Source: Sphingopyxis sp. H050
GTDB lineage: Bacteria > Pseudomonadota > Alphaproteobacteria > Sphingomonadales > Sphingomonadaceae
Length of the DNA: 64,000 bases
Assembly: GCF_001468265.1 (NCBI RefSeq)
Contig: NZ_LNRZ01000003.1
Span: forward strand, 62,001 to 126,000
Reading direction: 5' to 3'
This document shows, piece by piece, positions 34,511-43,847 of this stretch. The first letter of the stretch is position 1; each line of letters opens with the position of its first letter. The notes below the pieces were generated by a model. The model was not told the DNA's origin. It saw nothing but the letters and a program-made list of their open reading frames with translations, and searched no databases. Position numbers and translations under genes: made by a program.

Positions 34511-36463
34511 ATGCGATTTCTGATCGTTGCGGCGACGCTTTGGGCCGCGGTTCAGCCACTGGCGGCGCAGACCGATACCGCCATTCCGGCAACAGCGTCG
34601 GCGAAGTTCGAACCGCTGCCGACCGCCGCCTTCGCCCGGCTTCCCTTCGCCGAAATGACCGCGCTGTCGCCCGACGGCAGCCATATCGCCGGCCTGTTCG
34701 CCGTGGACGGCGCGCAGCATATCGGGATCCTTCCCGCCATCGGCGACCGCAGCAAGACGATCGGGATTGCGGTTCCCGACCAGACGCAGATCGGCTGGAT
34801 CCAGTGGGTCAACGACGACAATATCATCGTCGGCCTGCGCGCGCTCGTGCCTGTGGAGGCGGATAATTGGTACGTGTCGCGTCTGATCGCGGTCAACCGG
34901 ACGACGGGCAAGGTCACACGCCTGTTGTGGGACGTCGGCGGGCAGAATGCTTCGGACGTGCTATGGGTGCCCACCGACGGCAGCAACGAGATTTTGGTCG
35001 CGGCGCAGAACTCGATCTATGAGGGCGAGGCGTTCTGGCCGACGGTGTACCGGGTCGACGTGACGACCGGACGCAAGAAGGTGGAGGTCAAGGGGCGGGT
35101 GAGCGTGCTCGACTGGGGCGCCGACCATCTCGGCCGGGTCCGCTACGGCATCGGCTACAGCGATACGACGACGAAGGCGACCTTGCTCTATCGTGCCGAT
35201 GCCCGCAGCAGCTTTCGCACGATCGACAGCGCGCGGCTTCGCGACGACGAGCGATTGGCGATCCCCTTCATCTTCGTGCCCGGCACCGACAACGGGCTGA
35301 TCTATAAAGATCTAGACGACGGCCGGACGGCAATCGTCGAGGTGAATCTGTCGACTGGCGCCGAAGTGCGCACCGTCGTCTCGCCCGAGAAGAGCGATAT
35401 CGAGGGGGCGATCCGCTCGCCCGACGCGACGAAGCTTATCGGCGTGTACACATCCGACGACGACCAGCCAGTCCGGTGGCTCGATCCCGCGATGGTGCAA
35501 ATGCAGGAAACGCTTGCCTCGACGTCACCCAAGTCGCGCGTCACAATCGACAGTTACAGCCGCGATCTCACCAAATTGCTGGTCCGCATCGCGACGCCGG
35601 ATAATCCGGGGCTGCTCTATTATTATGATTCGACGAAGGCCGAACTGTCGAAACTCGCGACGATGAACAATGCAATCGGCGGCCGGCGGCTGTCGCGCGC
35701 CAAATATGTGCAGTATAAGGCGCGCGATGGGCTCCGGATCGAAGGCGTGTTGACGCTTCCCCGCGGGCGCGACCCGAAATCGCTGCCCTTCATCGTCATG
35801 CCGCACGGCGGGCCGTGGGGCCATGACGAGCTCTCCTACGATTATTGGGCGCAGTTTCTGGCCGAGCGTGGCTATGCGGTGCTGCAGCCCAATTTCCGCG
35901 GCTCGACGGGCTATGGCGGCGATTTCGAGCGCGCGGGACAGGGGCAGATGGGCTTCGCGATGCAGGACGATATCACCGACGGTGTGCGCTGGGCCGTCGC
36001 GGAGGGCATCGCCGATCCGAAGCGCGTCTGCATCGTCGGCGCTTCCTATGGCGGCTATGCCGCGATGTGGGGCGTCGTGAAGGATCCCGAGCAGTATCGC
36101 TGCGCAATCTCGATCGCGGGGGTCGCGAACCTGCGCCGCGAGGTCAATGATTTCGGCGGATCGGTTCGCGCCAATCTGCACCGCGGCCAGTGGCAGAAAA
36201 TGACTCCGGATTTCGCCGCGGTTTCGCCGATCAACGCGATCGACCGGATCAGGACGCCGCTGCTGCTGATCCACGGCAAGAAGGACATCACCGTCGATCA
36301 CAGCCAGTAGACGCGCATGTATTCGGCGATGACCAAGGCGGGCAAGGCGGTCGAATTCGTGTCGCTGCCGCTCGCCGATCATTATTTCACGCGCGAAGCC
36401 GACCGGCTCAAGCTGCTCCAGTCGATCGAGGCGTTTCTGACCAAGCATAACCCGCCCGATTGA
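34511..36463 (+). pseudogene. S9-family (prolyl oligopeptidase) peptidase interrupted by an in-frame amber codon
   Basis: An exported peptidase (signal peptide ending LAAQ) with a beta-propeller N-domain and alpha/beta-hydrolase C-domain. The nucleophile loop GASYGGYAA and the charge-relay Asp in HGKKDITVD are present. TAG at 36308-36310 then stops translation after VDHSQ, but the same frame continues for 50 codons, TRMYSAMTKAGKAVEFVSLP followed by LADHYFTREADRLK, to TGA at 36461, carrying the catalytic His (ADHY). Relatives read ..QSxRMY.., so TCG to TAG is the likely change. The product ending at 36310 (599 residues) should be inactive; an assembly error is the main alternative. Confidence 0.88.
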
Positions 36464-36506
36464 GCGGTGTCTTTCCAGCGCGGGCAAAAGCGATTAAGCG
36501 GCCTCG

Positions 36507-37166
36507 ATGGAAAATAGCTCCTCGCGCCTGATCGCGCCCTCGCTGCTGCTGTTTGCAATCCTCTACGGCGGCATGGTTCCGCTCGGCGGCTTCCTCGGCG
36601 CGAAACAGGTCGCACTCGGCCCGCTCGCCGTCGAAGCTGGGATTTTCCCTTTTCTGACGCTGATTGCGATCTCCAGCGGCATCGCCGAACTGCACGGCCG
36701 GGCGGTCGCGGACAAGCTGGTTCGCTTCGGTTTCATTCCGCTGGTCCTCGCGATTATCCTCACCGTCTTCGTGCTGCAACTGCCGACCGACGAGGGGATG
36801 TACGAGCCCGCGAAGGAAGCCTTCCCGATCATCGTCGGACAGGGATGGCGGATGATGGCCGCTGGCATATTGGCCTATGGCGTGTCGGTCAGCCTCAACG
36901 TCTGGATCTTCGCGCGGATGACCGCGAACAACGGCCGGCTGCTGCCGCTGCGCGGTTTCGTCGCTGCGGCGCTCAGCCAGATCATCGATACGCTGATTTT
37001 CATCACCGTCAGCTTTTACGGTGTGCGCCCGATCGCCGACCTGATGCTCGGCCAGATGATCGCCAAGGTCGTGTTGTCGGCGGTGATGGTGCCGCTGCTC
37101 GTGATGGCGGTGGTCGCCATCGGCCGCCGTCTGGACGGGACGCAGGCGCCAGAGGCAACCGCATGA
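36507..37166 (+). CDS. Queuosine precursor transporter (QPTR/YhhQ family)
   Basis: A 219-residue membrane protein with about six helices that imports queuine or preQ precursors. Marks include [25 protein letters not shown] and [22 protein letters not shown], the conserved SQxxDTxIF segment of the family. It follows the broken S9 gene by 43 bases, and its stop overlaps the argB ATG within ATGATG. Coupling of tRNA-modification supply to an arginine gene is odd and probably accidental to the operon. GluQRS, encoded 12 kb upstream, uses the product of this pathway. Confidence 0.9.
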   Translation: MENSSSRLIAPSLLLFAILYGGMVPLGGFLGAKQVALGPLAVEAGIFPFLTLIAISSGIAELHGRAVADKLVRFGFIPLVLAIILTVFVLQLPTDEGMYEPAKEAFPIIVGQGWRMMAAGILAYGVSVSLNVWIFARMTANNGRLLPLRGFVAAALSQIIDTLIFITVSFYGVRPIADLMLGQMIAKVVLSAVMVPLLVMAVVAIGRRLDGTQAPEATA

Positions 37167-38071
37167 TGTCGACCACCGACCCTTCCAAAATGCCCGATCT
37201 GCTCGCCAAGGCCGAAACGCTGGTCGAGGCGCTGCCCTATCTGCAGCGCTATGCCGGCGAGACCTTCGTGATCAAATATGGCGGCCATGCGATGGGCGAT
37301 CCCGAGGCGCAGCGCGATTTCGCAGAGGATGTCGTGCTGCTCAAAGCCGTCGGGATCAATCCGGTGGTCGTCCACGGCGGCGGCCCGCAGATCGGCCGGA
37401 TGCTGAAGCAGCTCGGGATCGAATCGACCTTCGTCGGCGGTCTTCGCGTCACCGACGCCGCGACCGCCGAGGTCGCCGAAATGGTCCTTGCGGGCAAGAT
37501 CAACAAGGAAATCGTCGGCTGGATCGCCGGGCTCGGCGGCCGCGCCGTCGGCATTTCGGGCAAGGACGCCAATCTGGTGCTTGCCGAGAAGGTCAAGCGC
37601 ACCGAACCCGATCCCAATTCGGGGATCGAGCGCCACGTCGACCTCGGCTTCGTCGGCGAGCCGGTTGCGGTCGATCCGACGATCCTGACCAATCTGGCGA
37701 GCGACAATTTCATCCCGGTCGTCGCGCCGGTCGCGCTCGGCGCCGACGGCGCGACGTACAATATCAACGCGGATACGATGGCCGGGGCGATCGCGGGTGC
37801 GCTCGGCGCCAAGCGCTTTTTCTTGCTCACCGACGTTGCTGGCGTGCTCGACAAGGCGGGGTCGCTGCTGACCGACCTCGACCGCACCGCGATCGACGCG
37901 TTGAAGGCCGACGGGACGATCACCGGCGGCATGATCCCCAAGGTCGAGACCTGCGTCGCGGCGGTCGATGCCGGGGTCGAGGCTGCCGTCATCCTCGATG
38001 GCCGCATTCCGCATGCGATGCTGCTGGAAATTTTCACCGCAAGGGGTGCGGGCACGCTCATTCACCGCTAA
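37163..38071 (+). CDS. argB: Acetylglutamate kinase
   Basis: A 302-residue enzyme phosphorylating N-acetylglutamate, second step of arginine synthesis. [12 protein letters not shown] is the N-terminal nucleotide loop, [14 protein letters not shown] the acetylglutamate site, [16 protein letters not shown] and [10 protein letters not shown] follow. The first ATG of ATGATG at 37163 overlaps the transporter stop; relatives with N-terminal helix extensions are arginine-sensitive, and the 25 residues before FVIKYGG are compatible with that. It lies in a row with yggT and folD. Confidence 0.96.
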   Translation: MMSTTDPSKMPDLLAKAETLVEALPYLQRYAGETFVIKYGGHAMGDPEAQRDFAEDVVLLKAVGINPVVVHGGGPQIGRMLKQLGIESTFVGGLRVTDAATAEVAEMVLAGKINKEIVGWIAGLGGRAVGISGKDANLVLAEKVKRTEPDPNSGIERHVDLGFVGEPVAVDPTILTNLASDNFIPVVAPVALGADGATYNINADTMAGAIAGALGAKRFFLLTDVAGVLDKAGSLLTDLDRTAIDALKADGTITGGMIPKVETCVAAVDAGVEAAVILDGRIPHAMLLEIFTARGAGTLIHR

Positions 38072-38106
38072 GGCGGTATTACGACCCTTTCGGCCGGAGA
38101 CCTTCC

Positions 38107-38415
38107 TTGTATTTCATGATGCTCGATATTCTGTCGATCCTGCTCAATGTGCTGTGGTGGATCATCATCGTCCAGGCGGTGATGTCGTGGCTGATCGCGT
38201 TCAACGTCATCAACACCCACAATGATTTCGTCGGCCAGCTCTGGTATGTGCTCGACCGGATCACCGAGCCGCTATACCGGCCCTTCCGCCGGATCATGCC
38301 CGATTTCGGCGGCATCGACCTGACCCCGATGCTGGTGCTGATCCTGCTCATCATCCTGCGCGGCCCGGTGCTTGGCTACCTCTATCAGCTCGGCATGAAC
38401 GCCGGGATGGCGTGA
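38107..38415 (+). CDS. YggT-family membrane protein
   Basis: A 102-residue protein with two hydrophobic pairs, [25 protein letters not shown] and [20 protein letters not shown], joined by a basic segment [20 protein letters not shown] that is the YggT signature (EPxLRPxRRxxP). The TTG at 38107 is placed well after CCGGAGACC; an ATG at 38116 is the alternative. YggT proteins are linked to cell division or osmotic stress. It ends 4 bases before folD. Confidence 0.9.
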   Translation: MYFMMLDILSILLNVLWWIIIVQAVMSWLIAFNVINTHNDFVGQLWYVLDRITEPLYRPFRRIMPDFGGIDLTPMLVLILLIILRGPVLGYLYQLGMNAGMA

Positions 38416-38419
38416 TCCG

Positions 38420-39313
38420 ATGGCGGCGGCGGTCATCGACGGGAAGGCGTTCGCCGCCGGACTGCGCGCCCGGATCGCCGGCGCGGTGCCGGCGTTCGAG
38501 GCTGCGACCGGCCGCGCCCCGGGGCTTGCGGTCGTGCTCGTCGGCGATGACCCGGCGAGTGCGGTCTATGTCGGATCGAAGGGCAAGGCGACGCTCGCCG
38601 CCGGGATGGCGAGCTTCGAGCACCGCCTGCCCGCGACCGCGACGCAGGATGAGGTCGAGGCGCTGCTGGCGACCCTCAACGCCGACGAGGCGGTCGACGG
38701 CATCCTGCTCCAGCTGCCGCTGCCCGCCCATCTCGATGAACAGCGCGCGGTCGCGACGATCGATCCCGACAAGGATGTCGACGGGCTGACCCCGGTCAGC
38801 GCGGGGCGGCTTGCGCTCGGCATCGCAGGGATGGTGCCCTGCACCCCCTATGGCTGCCTGCTGCTGCTCCAGGACCGGCTCGGCGACCTCGGCGGCAAGG
38901 ATGCGGTCGTGATCGGCCGCTCGATCCTGGTGGGCAAGCCGATGGCGGCGCTGCTGCTCGGCGCCAATGCGACGGTGACGATTGCGCATAGCCGGACGAA
39001 GGACCTGCCCGATCTCGTCCGGCGCGCCGATATCGTCGTCGCCGCGGTCGGGCGGCCCGAGATGGTCAAGGGCGACTGGATCAAGCCGGGCGCGGTCGTG
39101 ATCGACGTCGGCATCAACCGCCTGCCGCCCGCCGATGGCGAAGCGAAGGGGCGTCTGGTCGGCGATGTCGATTACGCGTCCGCCGCCGCCGTCGCCGACG
39201 CGATCACGCCGGTGCCCGGCGGGGTCGGGCCGATGACGATCGCCTGTCTGCTCCGCAACACGCTCGTCGCCGCGCACCGCCGCGCGGGCCTTGCCGATCC
39301 GGAGGGTTTCTGA
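38420..39313 (+). CDS. folD: Bifunctional methylenetetrahydrofolate dehydrogenase/cyclohydrolase
   Basis: A 297-residue cytoplasmic enzyme converting methylene-THF to formyl-THF. Signatures are [17 protein letters not shown] with the catalytic Tyr/Lys, [31 protein letters not shown] and [13 protein letters not shown]. Normal length. The ATG at 38420 follows yggT by four bases; the stop overlaps the next ATG (TGATG). Confidence 0.97.
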   Translation: MAAAVIDGKAFAAGLRARIAGAVPAFEAATGRAPGLAVVLVGDDPASAVYVGSKGKATLAAGMASFEHRLPATATQDEVEALLATLNADEAVDGILLQLPLPAHLDEQRAVATIDPDKDVDGLTPVSAGRLALGIAGMVPCTPYGCLLLLQDRLGDLGGKDAVVIGRSILVGKPMAALLLGANATVTIAHSRTKDLPDLVRRADIVVAAVGRPEMVKGDWIKPGAVVIDVGINRLPPADGEAKGRLVGDVDYASAAAVADAITPVPGGVGPMTIACLLRNTLVAAHRRAGLADPEGF

Positions 39314-39978
39314 TGCGCCTCGTCCTTGCCGCTGTCACCCTGTCGCTGCTCGCCGGCTGTTCGCAGGGCCCCGATCCGCGCAAGCGCCCGCTCGCCGCGA
39401 ACCCCAGCGCCTATGTCGCCGCCGAGATCGCCTTCGCGCGGCTGGCGCAGGAGAAGGGGCAATGGACCGCGTTTCGCGAGACGTCGGCGCCCGACGCGGT
39501 GATGTTCGTGCCGCAGCGCGTGAAGGCGCGCGACTGGCTGAAATCGCAGAAGGATCCTGCCGAGGCCGTCAAATGGCAGCCGCATGCGGTCTATGTCAGC
39601 TGCGACGGCAACAGCGGCGCGACGACGGGCGCCTGGCAGAAGGCGGGCGCAAACGGCTATTTCACGACCGTGTGGATGCGCGATCCGATGAGCGGCAAGA
39701 TCCGCTGGGTGCTCGATCATGGCGACGGCCTGTCGACGCCGCGCGCGGCGCCCGAGTTTATCGAGTCGAGCCAGGCGCAATGCGGCGCGCGCCCCGCGGT
39801 GCCGATCGAGGCCGGCGCCGAGGGCGACGACATGGCGGTCGGCCTGTCGGGCGACCAGACGCTGAGCTGGACCTCGACCGTCCATCCCGACCGGTCGCGC
39901 CGCGTCATCATCCGCCTGTGGGACGGCAAGGCCATGAAGACCGTCATCGACGACCGGGTGGCGGCGCCGGCGCCATGA
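39313..39978 (+). CDS. Predicted lipoprotein, function unknown
   Basis: A 221-residue protein with signal peptide and lipobox LLAGC (Cys16). AEIAFARLAQEKGQWTAFRETSAPDAVMFVP resembles the start of SnoaL/NTF2-like domains, a fold used by many small binding proteins, but the match is loose. WTSTVHPDRSRRVIIRLWDG ends it. It is tightly packed between folD (TGATG overlap) and marC (ATGA overlap), so it is translated with them. Confidence 0.8.
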   Translation: MRLVLAAVTLSLLAGCSQGPDPRKRPLAANPSAYVAAEIAFARLAQEKGQWTAFRETSAPDAVMFVPQRVKARDWLKSQKDPAEAVKWQPHAVYVSCDGNSGATTGAWQKAGANGYFTTVWMRDPMSGKIRWVLDHGDGLSTPRAAPEFIESSQAQCGARPAVPIEAGAEGDDMAVGLSGDQTLSWTSTVHPDRSRRVIIRLWDGKAMKTVIDDRVAAPAP

Positions 39979-40604
39979 TGGACCTGTTCATCTCGGCCTT
40001 CGTGACGCTGTTCGTCGTCATCGATCCGCCGGGCTGCGCGCCGATCTACGCCAGCCTGACGACGGGGGCGAGCGCCGAGCAGCGCCGCGCGATGGCGATC
40101 CGCGCGACCTTGATCGCGGGCCTCATCCTCGTCTTTTTCGCGATGTTCGGCGAAGCGCTGCTGAGCTTTCTGCATATCGACCTCGACAGCTTCCGGATCG
40201 CGGGGGGCATCATGCTGTTCGTGATCGCGATCGACATGGTGTTCGAAAAGCGCACCGAACGGCGTGAACAGCGCGCCGAAAAGGTCCGGGCGACCCCCGA
40301 GGTCGAGGATGTCTCGGTGTTTCCGATGGCGATGCCGATGCTCGCCGGACCGGGGTCGATCGCCTCGGTGATGCTGCTCGTGTCGCAGAACAACGGCCTC
40401 GACCGGGCGCTGGTGATCTTTGCCGCCTTGCTCGTCGTGCTGCTGCTGACGCTCGCCGCCTTGCTCCTCGCCGGCCCCTTGATGCGGCTGATCGGCAACA
40501 AGGGCGAGGCGGTGATCACGCGGCTGCTCGGCGTGCTGCTCGCGGCGCTGGCGGCGCAGTTCGTGATCGACGGGCTCAAGGCCAGCTTCCCCAGCCTGGG
40601 ATAA
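39975..40604 (+). CDS. MarC-family inner-membrane protein
   Basis: A 209-residue protein with six helices. FVTLFVVIDPPGCAPIYASLT near the N-terminus and SVFPMAMPMLAGPGSIASVML in the middle are MarC signatures (P-x-G-x-x-P-x-F type turn and MPxLAGPG). The function of the family is unclear; earlier claims of a role in multiple antibiotic resistance are not supported. The start at 39975 overlaps the lipoprotein stop. It is convergent with the OmpA gene. Confidence 0.92.
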   Translation: MMDLFISAFVTLFVVIDPPGCAPIYASLTTGASAEQRRAMAIRATLIAGLILVFFAMFGEALLSFLHIDLDSFRIAGGIMLFVIAIDMVFEKRTERREQRAEKVRATPEVEDVSVFPMAMPMLAGPGSIASVMLLVSQNNGLDRALVIFAALLVVLLLTLAALLLAGPLMRLIGNKGEAVITRLLGVLLAALAAQFVIDGLKASFPSLG

Positions 40605-40609
40605 GAAAG

Positions 40610-40633
40610 GGGCGCCGCCCGCAGGCGACGCCC
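40610..40633. terminator. Terminator-like hairpin between convergent marC and ompA-type genes
   Basis: GGGCGCCGCC-CGCA-GGCGACGCCC forms a 10-pair stem (one mismatch) five bases after the marC stop. There is no long T-tract on either strand, so its strength is uncertain. Confidence 0.55.
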
Positions 40634-40638
40634 GCTGT

Positions 40639-40672
40639 TCCACGGGAATGGAACGTCCACGGGAATGGAACC
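40639..40672. repeat. Tandem 17-base repeat with inverted-repeat halves
   Basis: TCCACGGGAATGGAACG is followed directly by TCCACGGGAATGGAACC; each unit carries TTCCA...TGGAA-like complementary ends. It sits between the hairpin at 40610-40633 and the stop of the OmpA-type gene, so it is in the 3' region of both convergent genes. Confidence 0.75.
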
Positions 40673-40675
40673 TGT

Positions 40676-41365
40676 TCAGCCCGCGGCGTTGACGTCGTTC
40701 TGCGTCACCGGCGCGATGCGGATTTCGACGCGGCGGTTGCACTGATAGTCGGCCTCGCTGCGTTCGGGCGAGCATTTGAGCTGGGTTTCGCCATAGCCCA
40801 GCGTCGCCATGCGCGCGCGCTGGATGCCGCGGCCGGCAAGATAATCGGCGACCGATGCCGCGCGGCGCTCCGACAGGCCCTGGTTATAGCTATCGCTGCC
40901 GGTCGAATCGGTGTGGCCATAGACGTCGATATAGGTGCTCGGATATTCGGCGAGGGTCGAGGCGACGCTGTCGAGCGCGCTGCGGAACTGCGATTTCACG
41001 AGCGCGCTGTTGTAATCGAAGGTGACGTCGCCGGGCATGTTGAGGACGAGCTGGTCGCCCTGGCGCTCGACATCGATGCCGGTGCCCGCGGTGCGTTCGC
41101 GCAGCTTCTTTTCCTGCTGATCCATATAATAGCCGACGCCCGCACCCGCGACGGCGCCGATGCCCGCGCCGACGATCTTTTCGGTGCGGTCGCTGCGCCC
41201 GCCGATCAGGTCGCCGAGCAGATAGCCGCCGAGCGCGCCGCCGATGCCGCCGATCGCGGCCTTCGAAATGCGCTTCTCGCCCGTTTCGGGATCGGTCACG
41301 CAGGCGCTGAGAGTCAGCGCGCCAAGGCTGGCCATCGCAGCGAGCCTGAGGGTGGTGGTCTTCAT
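40676..41365 (-). CDS. OmpA-domain lipoprotein with glycine-zipper (YiaD-like)
   Basis: A 229-residue outer-membrane lipoprotein. Lipobox LSAC (Cys22) follows the signal peptide. A glycine-rich stretch, IGGIGGALGGYLLGDLIGG and VGAGIGAVAGAGVGYYMD, resembles the Rickettsia 17-kDa/YMGG zipper. The C-terminal OmpA domain shows DVYGHTDSTGSDSYNQGLSERRAASVADYL, which binds peptidoglycan. The start at 41365 is preferred over the longer frame from 41482. It probably ties the outer membrane to the wall. Confidence 0.93.
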   Translation of the reverse strand: MKTTTLRLAAMASLGALTLSACVTDPETGEKRISKAAIGGIGGALGGYLLGDLIGGRSDRTEKIVGAGIGAVAGAGVGYYMDQQEKKLRERTAGTGIDVERQGDQLVLNMPGDVTFDYNSALVKSQFRSALDSVASTLAEYPSTYIDVYGHTDSTGSDSYNQGLSERRAASVADYLAGRGIQRARMATLGYGETQLKCSPERSEADYQCNRRVEIRIAPVTQNDVNAAG

Positions 41366-41567
41366 TCTATCGCTCCCTTTTTTCGGCCGCCGGACTGGTC
41401 CTCCGCCGCGGCCGTCAAGCCGATAACATATTGGCCGGGATGTGGTTCCATCCGGCGCCTGAACGCCGCCTGAGCGCGCCATTTGTAATCGGACGGCTTT
41501 CGCTTATAGGGAGGCGCATGACCGAAGATGACAGGGGCCGGGCGCCGCAACGCCATATGCTTGCCCA

Positions 41568-42890
41568 ATGAGCCCTTTTCCTTGGGGCGACGTCGCGATC
41601 ATCGCGATCCTTGTGCTCCTCAACGGCGCTTTCGCCATGTCCGAACTGGCCATCGTTTCGTCGCGCGATCCGCGGCTGCAGGCGGCCGAAAAACGCGGCA
41701 GCCGCGGCGCCAGGCTGGCGCGCCAGCTCGCCTCCGATCCTGGCCGCTTCCTCTCGACCGTGCAGGTCGGCATCACGCTGATCGGGGTGCTGACCGGCGC
41801 CTATTCGGGCGCCAGCCTCGGCGGCCCGGTCGCCGAACGGCTGCAGGCCTGGACCGGGCTCGACCCCGAAAATGCCGAGAATATCGGCTTCGCGCTCGTG
41901 ATCGCGGTGACGACCTATTTCTCGCTGATCGCGGGCGAACTGGTCCCGAAGCAGTTCGCGCTCCGTACGCCCGAACGCATCGCGATCCTCATGGCGGTGC
42001 CGATGTACTGGCTGTCGCGGATCGCGGCGCCGCTCGTCTGGCTGCTCGACAACAGCTCGGCGCTGATCTTCCGCCTGCTCGGGCTCAACCGCGAATCCGA
42101 GGAGCGCGTCACCGCCGAGGAACTGCACCTGATCGTCGCCGAGGCGTCGAAGTCGGGGGTGATCGAGGAAAGCGAACGCGCGATCATTTCGGGCGTCGTG
42201 CGCCTCGCCGACCGGCCGGTGCGCGAGGTGATGACGCCGCGCATCGACGTCGACTGGATCGACATATCGTCCGACGCCGACGCGGTGCGCGCGAAACTGC
42301 TCGAAACCCCGCATACGCGCATCCCGGTGGCGCGCGGGTCGGTCGACGACATCGTCGGCATCGTCCAGGCGCGCGATATCGCGGGCGCGCTGTTCCGCGG
42401 CGAAGCGCTCGACATCGAAAAGCTGACGCGGTCGGCCAAGGTCATCCACGACCAGATCGACGCGATGGACGCGCTCGAGGCGCTGCGCGCCGCCGATGTG
42501 CCGATGCTGCTCGTCCACGACGAATATGGGCATTTCGAGGGGCTGGTGACGCCCGCCGATTTGCTGTCGGCGATCGCGGGCGAGTTCGCGTCGGATCAGG
42601 ACATCGGCAGCGAACCCTTCGTGGTCGAGCGCGACGACGGCAGCCTGCTGATCGCGGGATCGATGCCCGCCGACCAGATGGCCGAGCGGCTGGGAATCGA
42701 GCTGGGCGACGACCGCGACTATGCGACCGCCGCGGGCCATGCGCTTGCGATCCTGAAGCATCTGCCCGAGGAAGGCGAGCATTTCACCGACCGCGGCTGG
42801 AAGTTCGAGATAGTCGACATGGACGGCCGCAAGATCGACAAGCTGCTGGTCACCGAGGTTCGCAAGCCGAAGGACGACGAAGGCGAATGA
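41568..42890 (+). CDS. CNNM/HlyC-CorC family membrane protein with CBS domains
   Basis: A 440-residue inner-membrane protein. The DUF21 region (FAMSELAIVSSRDPRLQ, VQVGITLIGVLTGAYSGASLGGP, FSLIAGELVPKQFALR) gives three to four helices; two CBS motifs follow (REVMTPRIDVDWI and IVGIVQARDIAG), then the CorC_HlyC domain. Bacterial relatives export magnesium or cobalt; the old hemolysin name is misleading. AUG at 41568 is the only good start. Confidence 0.93.
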   Translation: MSPFPWGDVAIIAILVLLNGAFAMSELAIVSSRDPRLQAAEKRGSRGARLARQLASDPGRFLSTVQVGITLIGVLTGAYSGASLGGPVAERLQAWTGLDPENAENIGFALVIAVTTYFSLIAGELVPKQFALRTPERIAILMAVPMYWLSRIAAPLVWLLDNSSALIFRLLGLNRESEERVTAEELHLIVAEASKSGVIEESERAIISGVVRLADRPVREVMTPRIDVDWIDISSDADAVRAKLLETPHTRIPVARGSVDDIVGIVQARDIAGALFRGEALDIEKLTRSAKVIHDQIDAMDALEALRAADVPMLLVHDEYGHFEGLVTPADLLSAIAGEFASDQDIGSEPFVVERDDGSLLIAGSMPADQMAERLGIELGDDRDYATAAGHALAILKHLPEEGEHFTDRGWKFEIVDMDGRKIDKLLVTEVRKPKDDEGE

Positions 42891-42908
42891 TGCCCGGCCG
42901 CTTGCGGG

Positions 42909-42967
42909 CTTAAAGCGACAAAAGATACGGACATACGCCGTCATTCTGTCTCCTTTGTCGCTTTAAG
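42909..42967. repeat. 14-base perfect inverted repeat at convergent gene ends
   Basis: CTTAAAGCGACAAA (42909-42922) pairs with TTTGTCGCTTTAAG (42954-42967) across a 31-base loop. The right arm lies inside the last codons of the minus-strand gene (LKATKE), so it may end transcription of both converging genes. Confidence 0.75.
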
Positions 42968-43378
42968 GAGATGCGGCGGGCTGGCCTCGTCGCGCAGCGC
43001 GGCGTGGACGACCGCCATGTCGGGGCCGCCGCTGACGTCGATCGCGCCGCCGCGCAGGACGCGAACAATGGTCACGCCGTTGATCGCCCGGTCCATCGCA
43101 ATGCTATATTGGTGCATGCGCCCCATCGAGATCGCGCGATCCCACGCCGCGGCGAAGCTGGCGGCGTCGGGCCGTTCGCGCAGGCGGTAAGCGGACGCGC
43201 GACCCATACCAACCGCCTTTGCGGCTTTGCCGACCGAGCCCATCGCGCCCAGCGCGCGAATGAAATTGGCCTGTGTTTCCGGGGTCCATCCGTCGGCGCG
43301 ATGGCGCTGCTGCGGCACGGGCGCAAAGGCGAGGCGGGTCTCGGCGAGCAGCGGAGCGCGTGGGGTGCTGTGTTCCAT
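42941..43378 (-). CDS. Small helix-turn-helix-like protein, function unknown
   Basis: A 145-residue protein. WTPETQANFIRALGAMGSVGKAAKAVGMGRASAYRLRERP looks like a helix-turn-helix (AAKAVGMGRASAYRLR) of the type seen in terminase-like or resolvase-like binding domains; a conserved AWDRAISMGRMHQYSIAMDRAINGV follows. I do not recognise a named family, though similar small proteins are common in sphingomonads. It reads alone, convergent with the CNNM gene, and the neighbours give no phage context. Confidence 0.65.
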   Translation of the reverse strand: MEHSTPRAPLLAETRLAFAPVPQQRHRADGWTPETQANFIRALGAMGSVGKAAKAVGMGRASAYRLRERPDAASFAAAWDRAISMGRMHQYSIAMDRAINGVTIVRVLRGGAIDVSGGPDMAVVHAALRDEASPPHLLKATKETE

Positions 43379-43527
43379 CGACCAGTGTGAAGCACGGCGG
43401 AATAATGTAGGAAAGAGCTATTTGGCCATAGTTTGTTTTGGGGCGGGGAGCAGCCTCTCAATTCTCGTGATGCTGAGGCAAGTCCAGCATGACGATGCGA
43501 TGCATGTCGCGCTCCGGTAGCGTCCGG

Positions 43528-43725
43528 TCATCCCTTGCGGAACAGCGCCTCGGCGTTCGCCTTGAAAGCGCCCGCGGCCGCCTTGTGCGCCTTGACGCGC
43601 GCGATCTCGCTTTCGAGGACCGCGACGCGCTCGTCGAGTTCGTCGAGCGACAAGGGATCGAGCGGCTGCTTGATCAGCGCCGCGAGCACATCGTCGCGGC
43701 GGCGGGGAAGGTCGTCATCGTCCAT
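43528..43725 (-). CDS. DUF1192-type small protein
   Basis: A 65-residue soluble protein. MDDDDLPRRRDDVLAALIKQ, then PLSLDELDERVAVLESEIARVKAH, matches the alphaproteobacterial DUF1192 pattern: an acidic start, the LSxxELxxRIxxLxxEIxR helix and an Ala-rich tail. A short coiled coil is likely. GAGAGAGGACGCGCC precedes the ATG at 43725; a longer in-frame start at 43794 is rejected. Function unknown. Confidence 0.82.
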   Translation of the reverse strand: MDDDDLPRRRDDVLAALIKQPLDPLSLDELDERVAVLESEIARVKAHKAAAGAFKANAEALFRKG

Positions 43726-43847
43726 GGCGCGTCCTCTCTCGCTGGTCACCCATTGAGGGCGCGTGACTGTTGACCCGTGTCGCACCTCTGTCAATAAGGC
43801 GGGGCATGGGCGTTGTGGGGACGCCCGATGAATGTGGGGGAATATCA

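Noticed and set aside
36308..36310. Amber codon read as pyrrolysine or selenocysteine recoding
   Set aside because: UAG is not selenocysteine, pyrrolysine is not expected in this group, and relatives have Ser at this place; a mutation or sequencing error explains it better.
42941..43378. Prophage or terminase remnant
   Set aside because: The helix-turn-helix-like gene stands alone among ordinary chromosomal genes; no integrase, att repeat, capsid or tail gene is seen.
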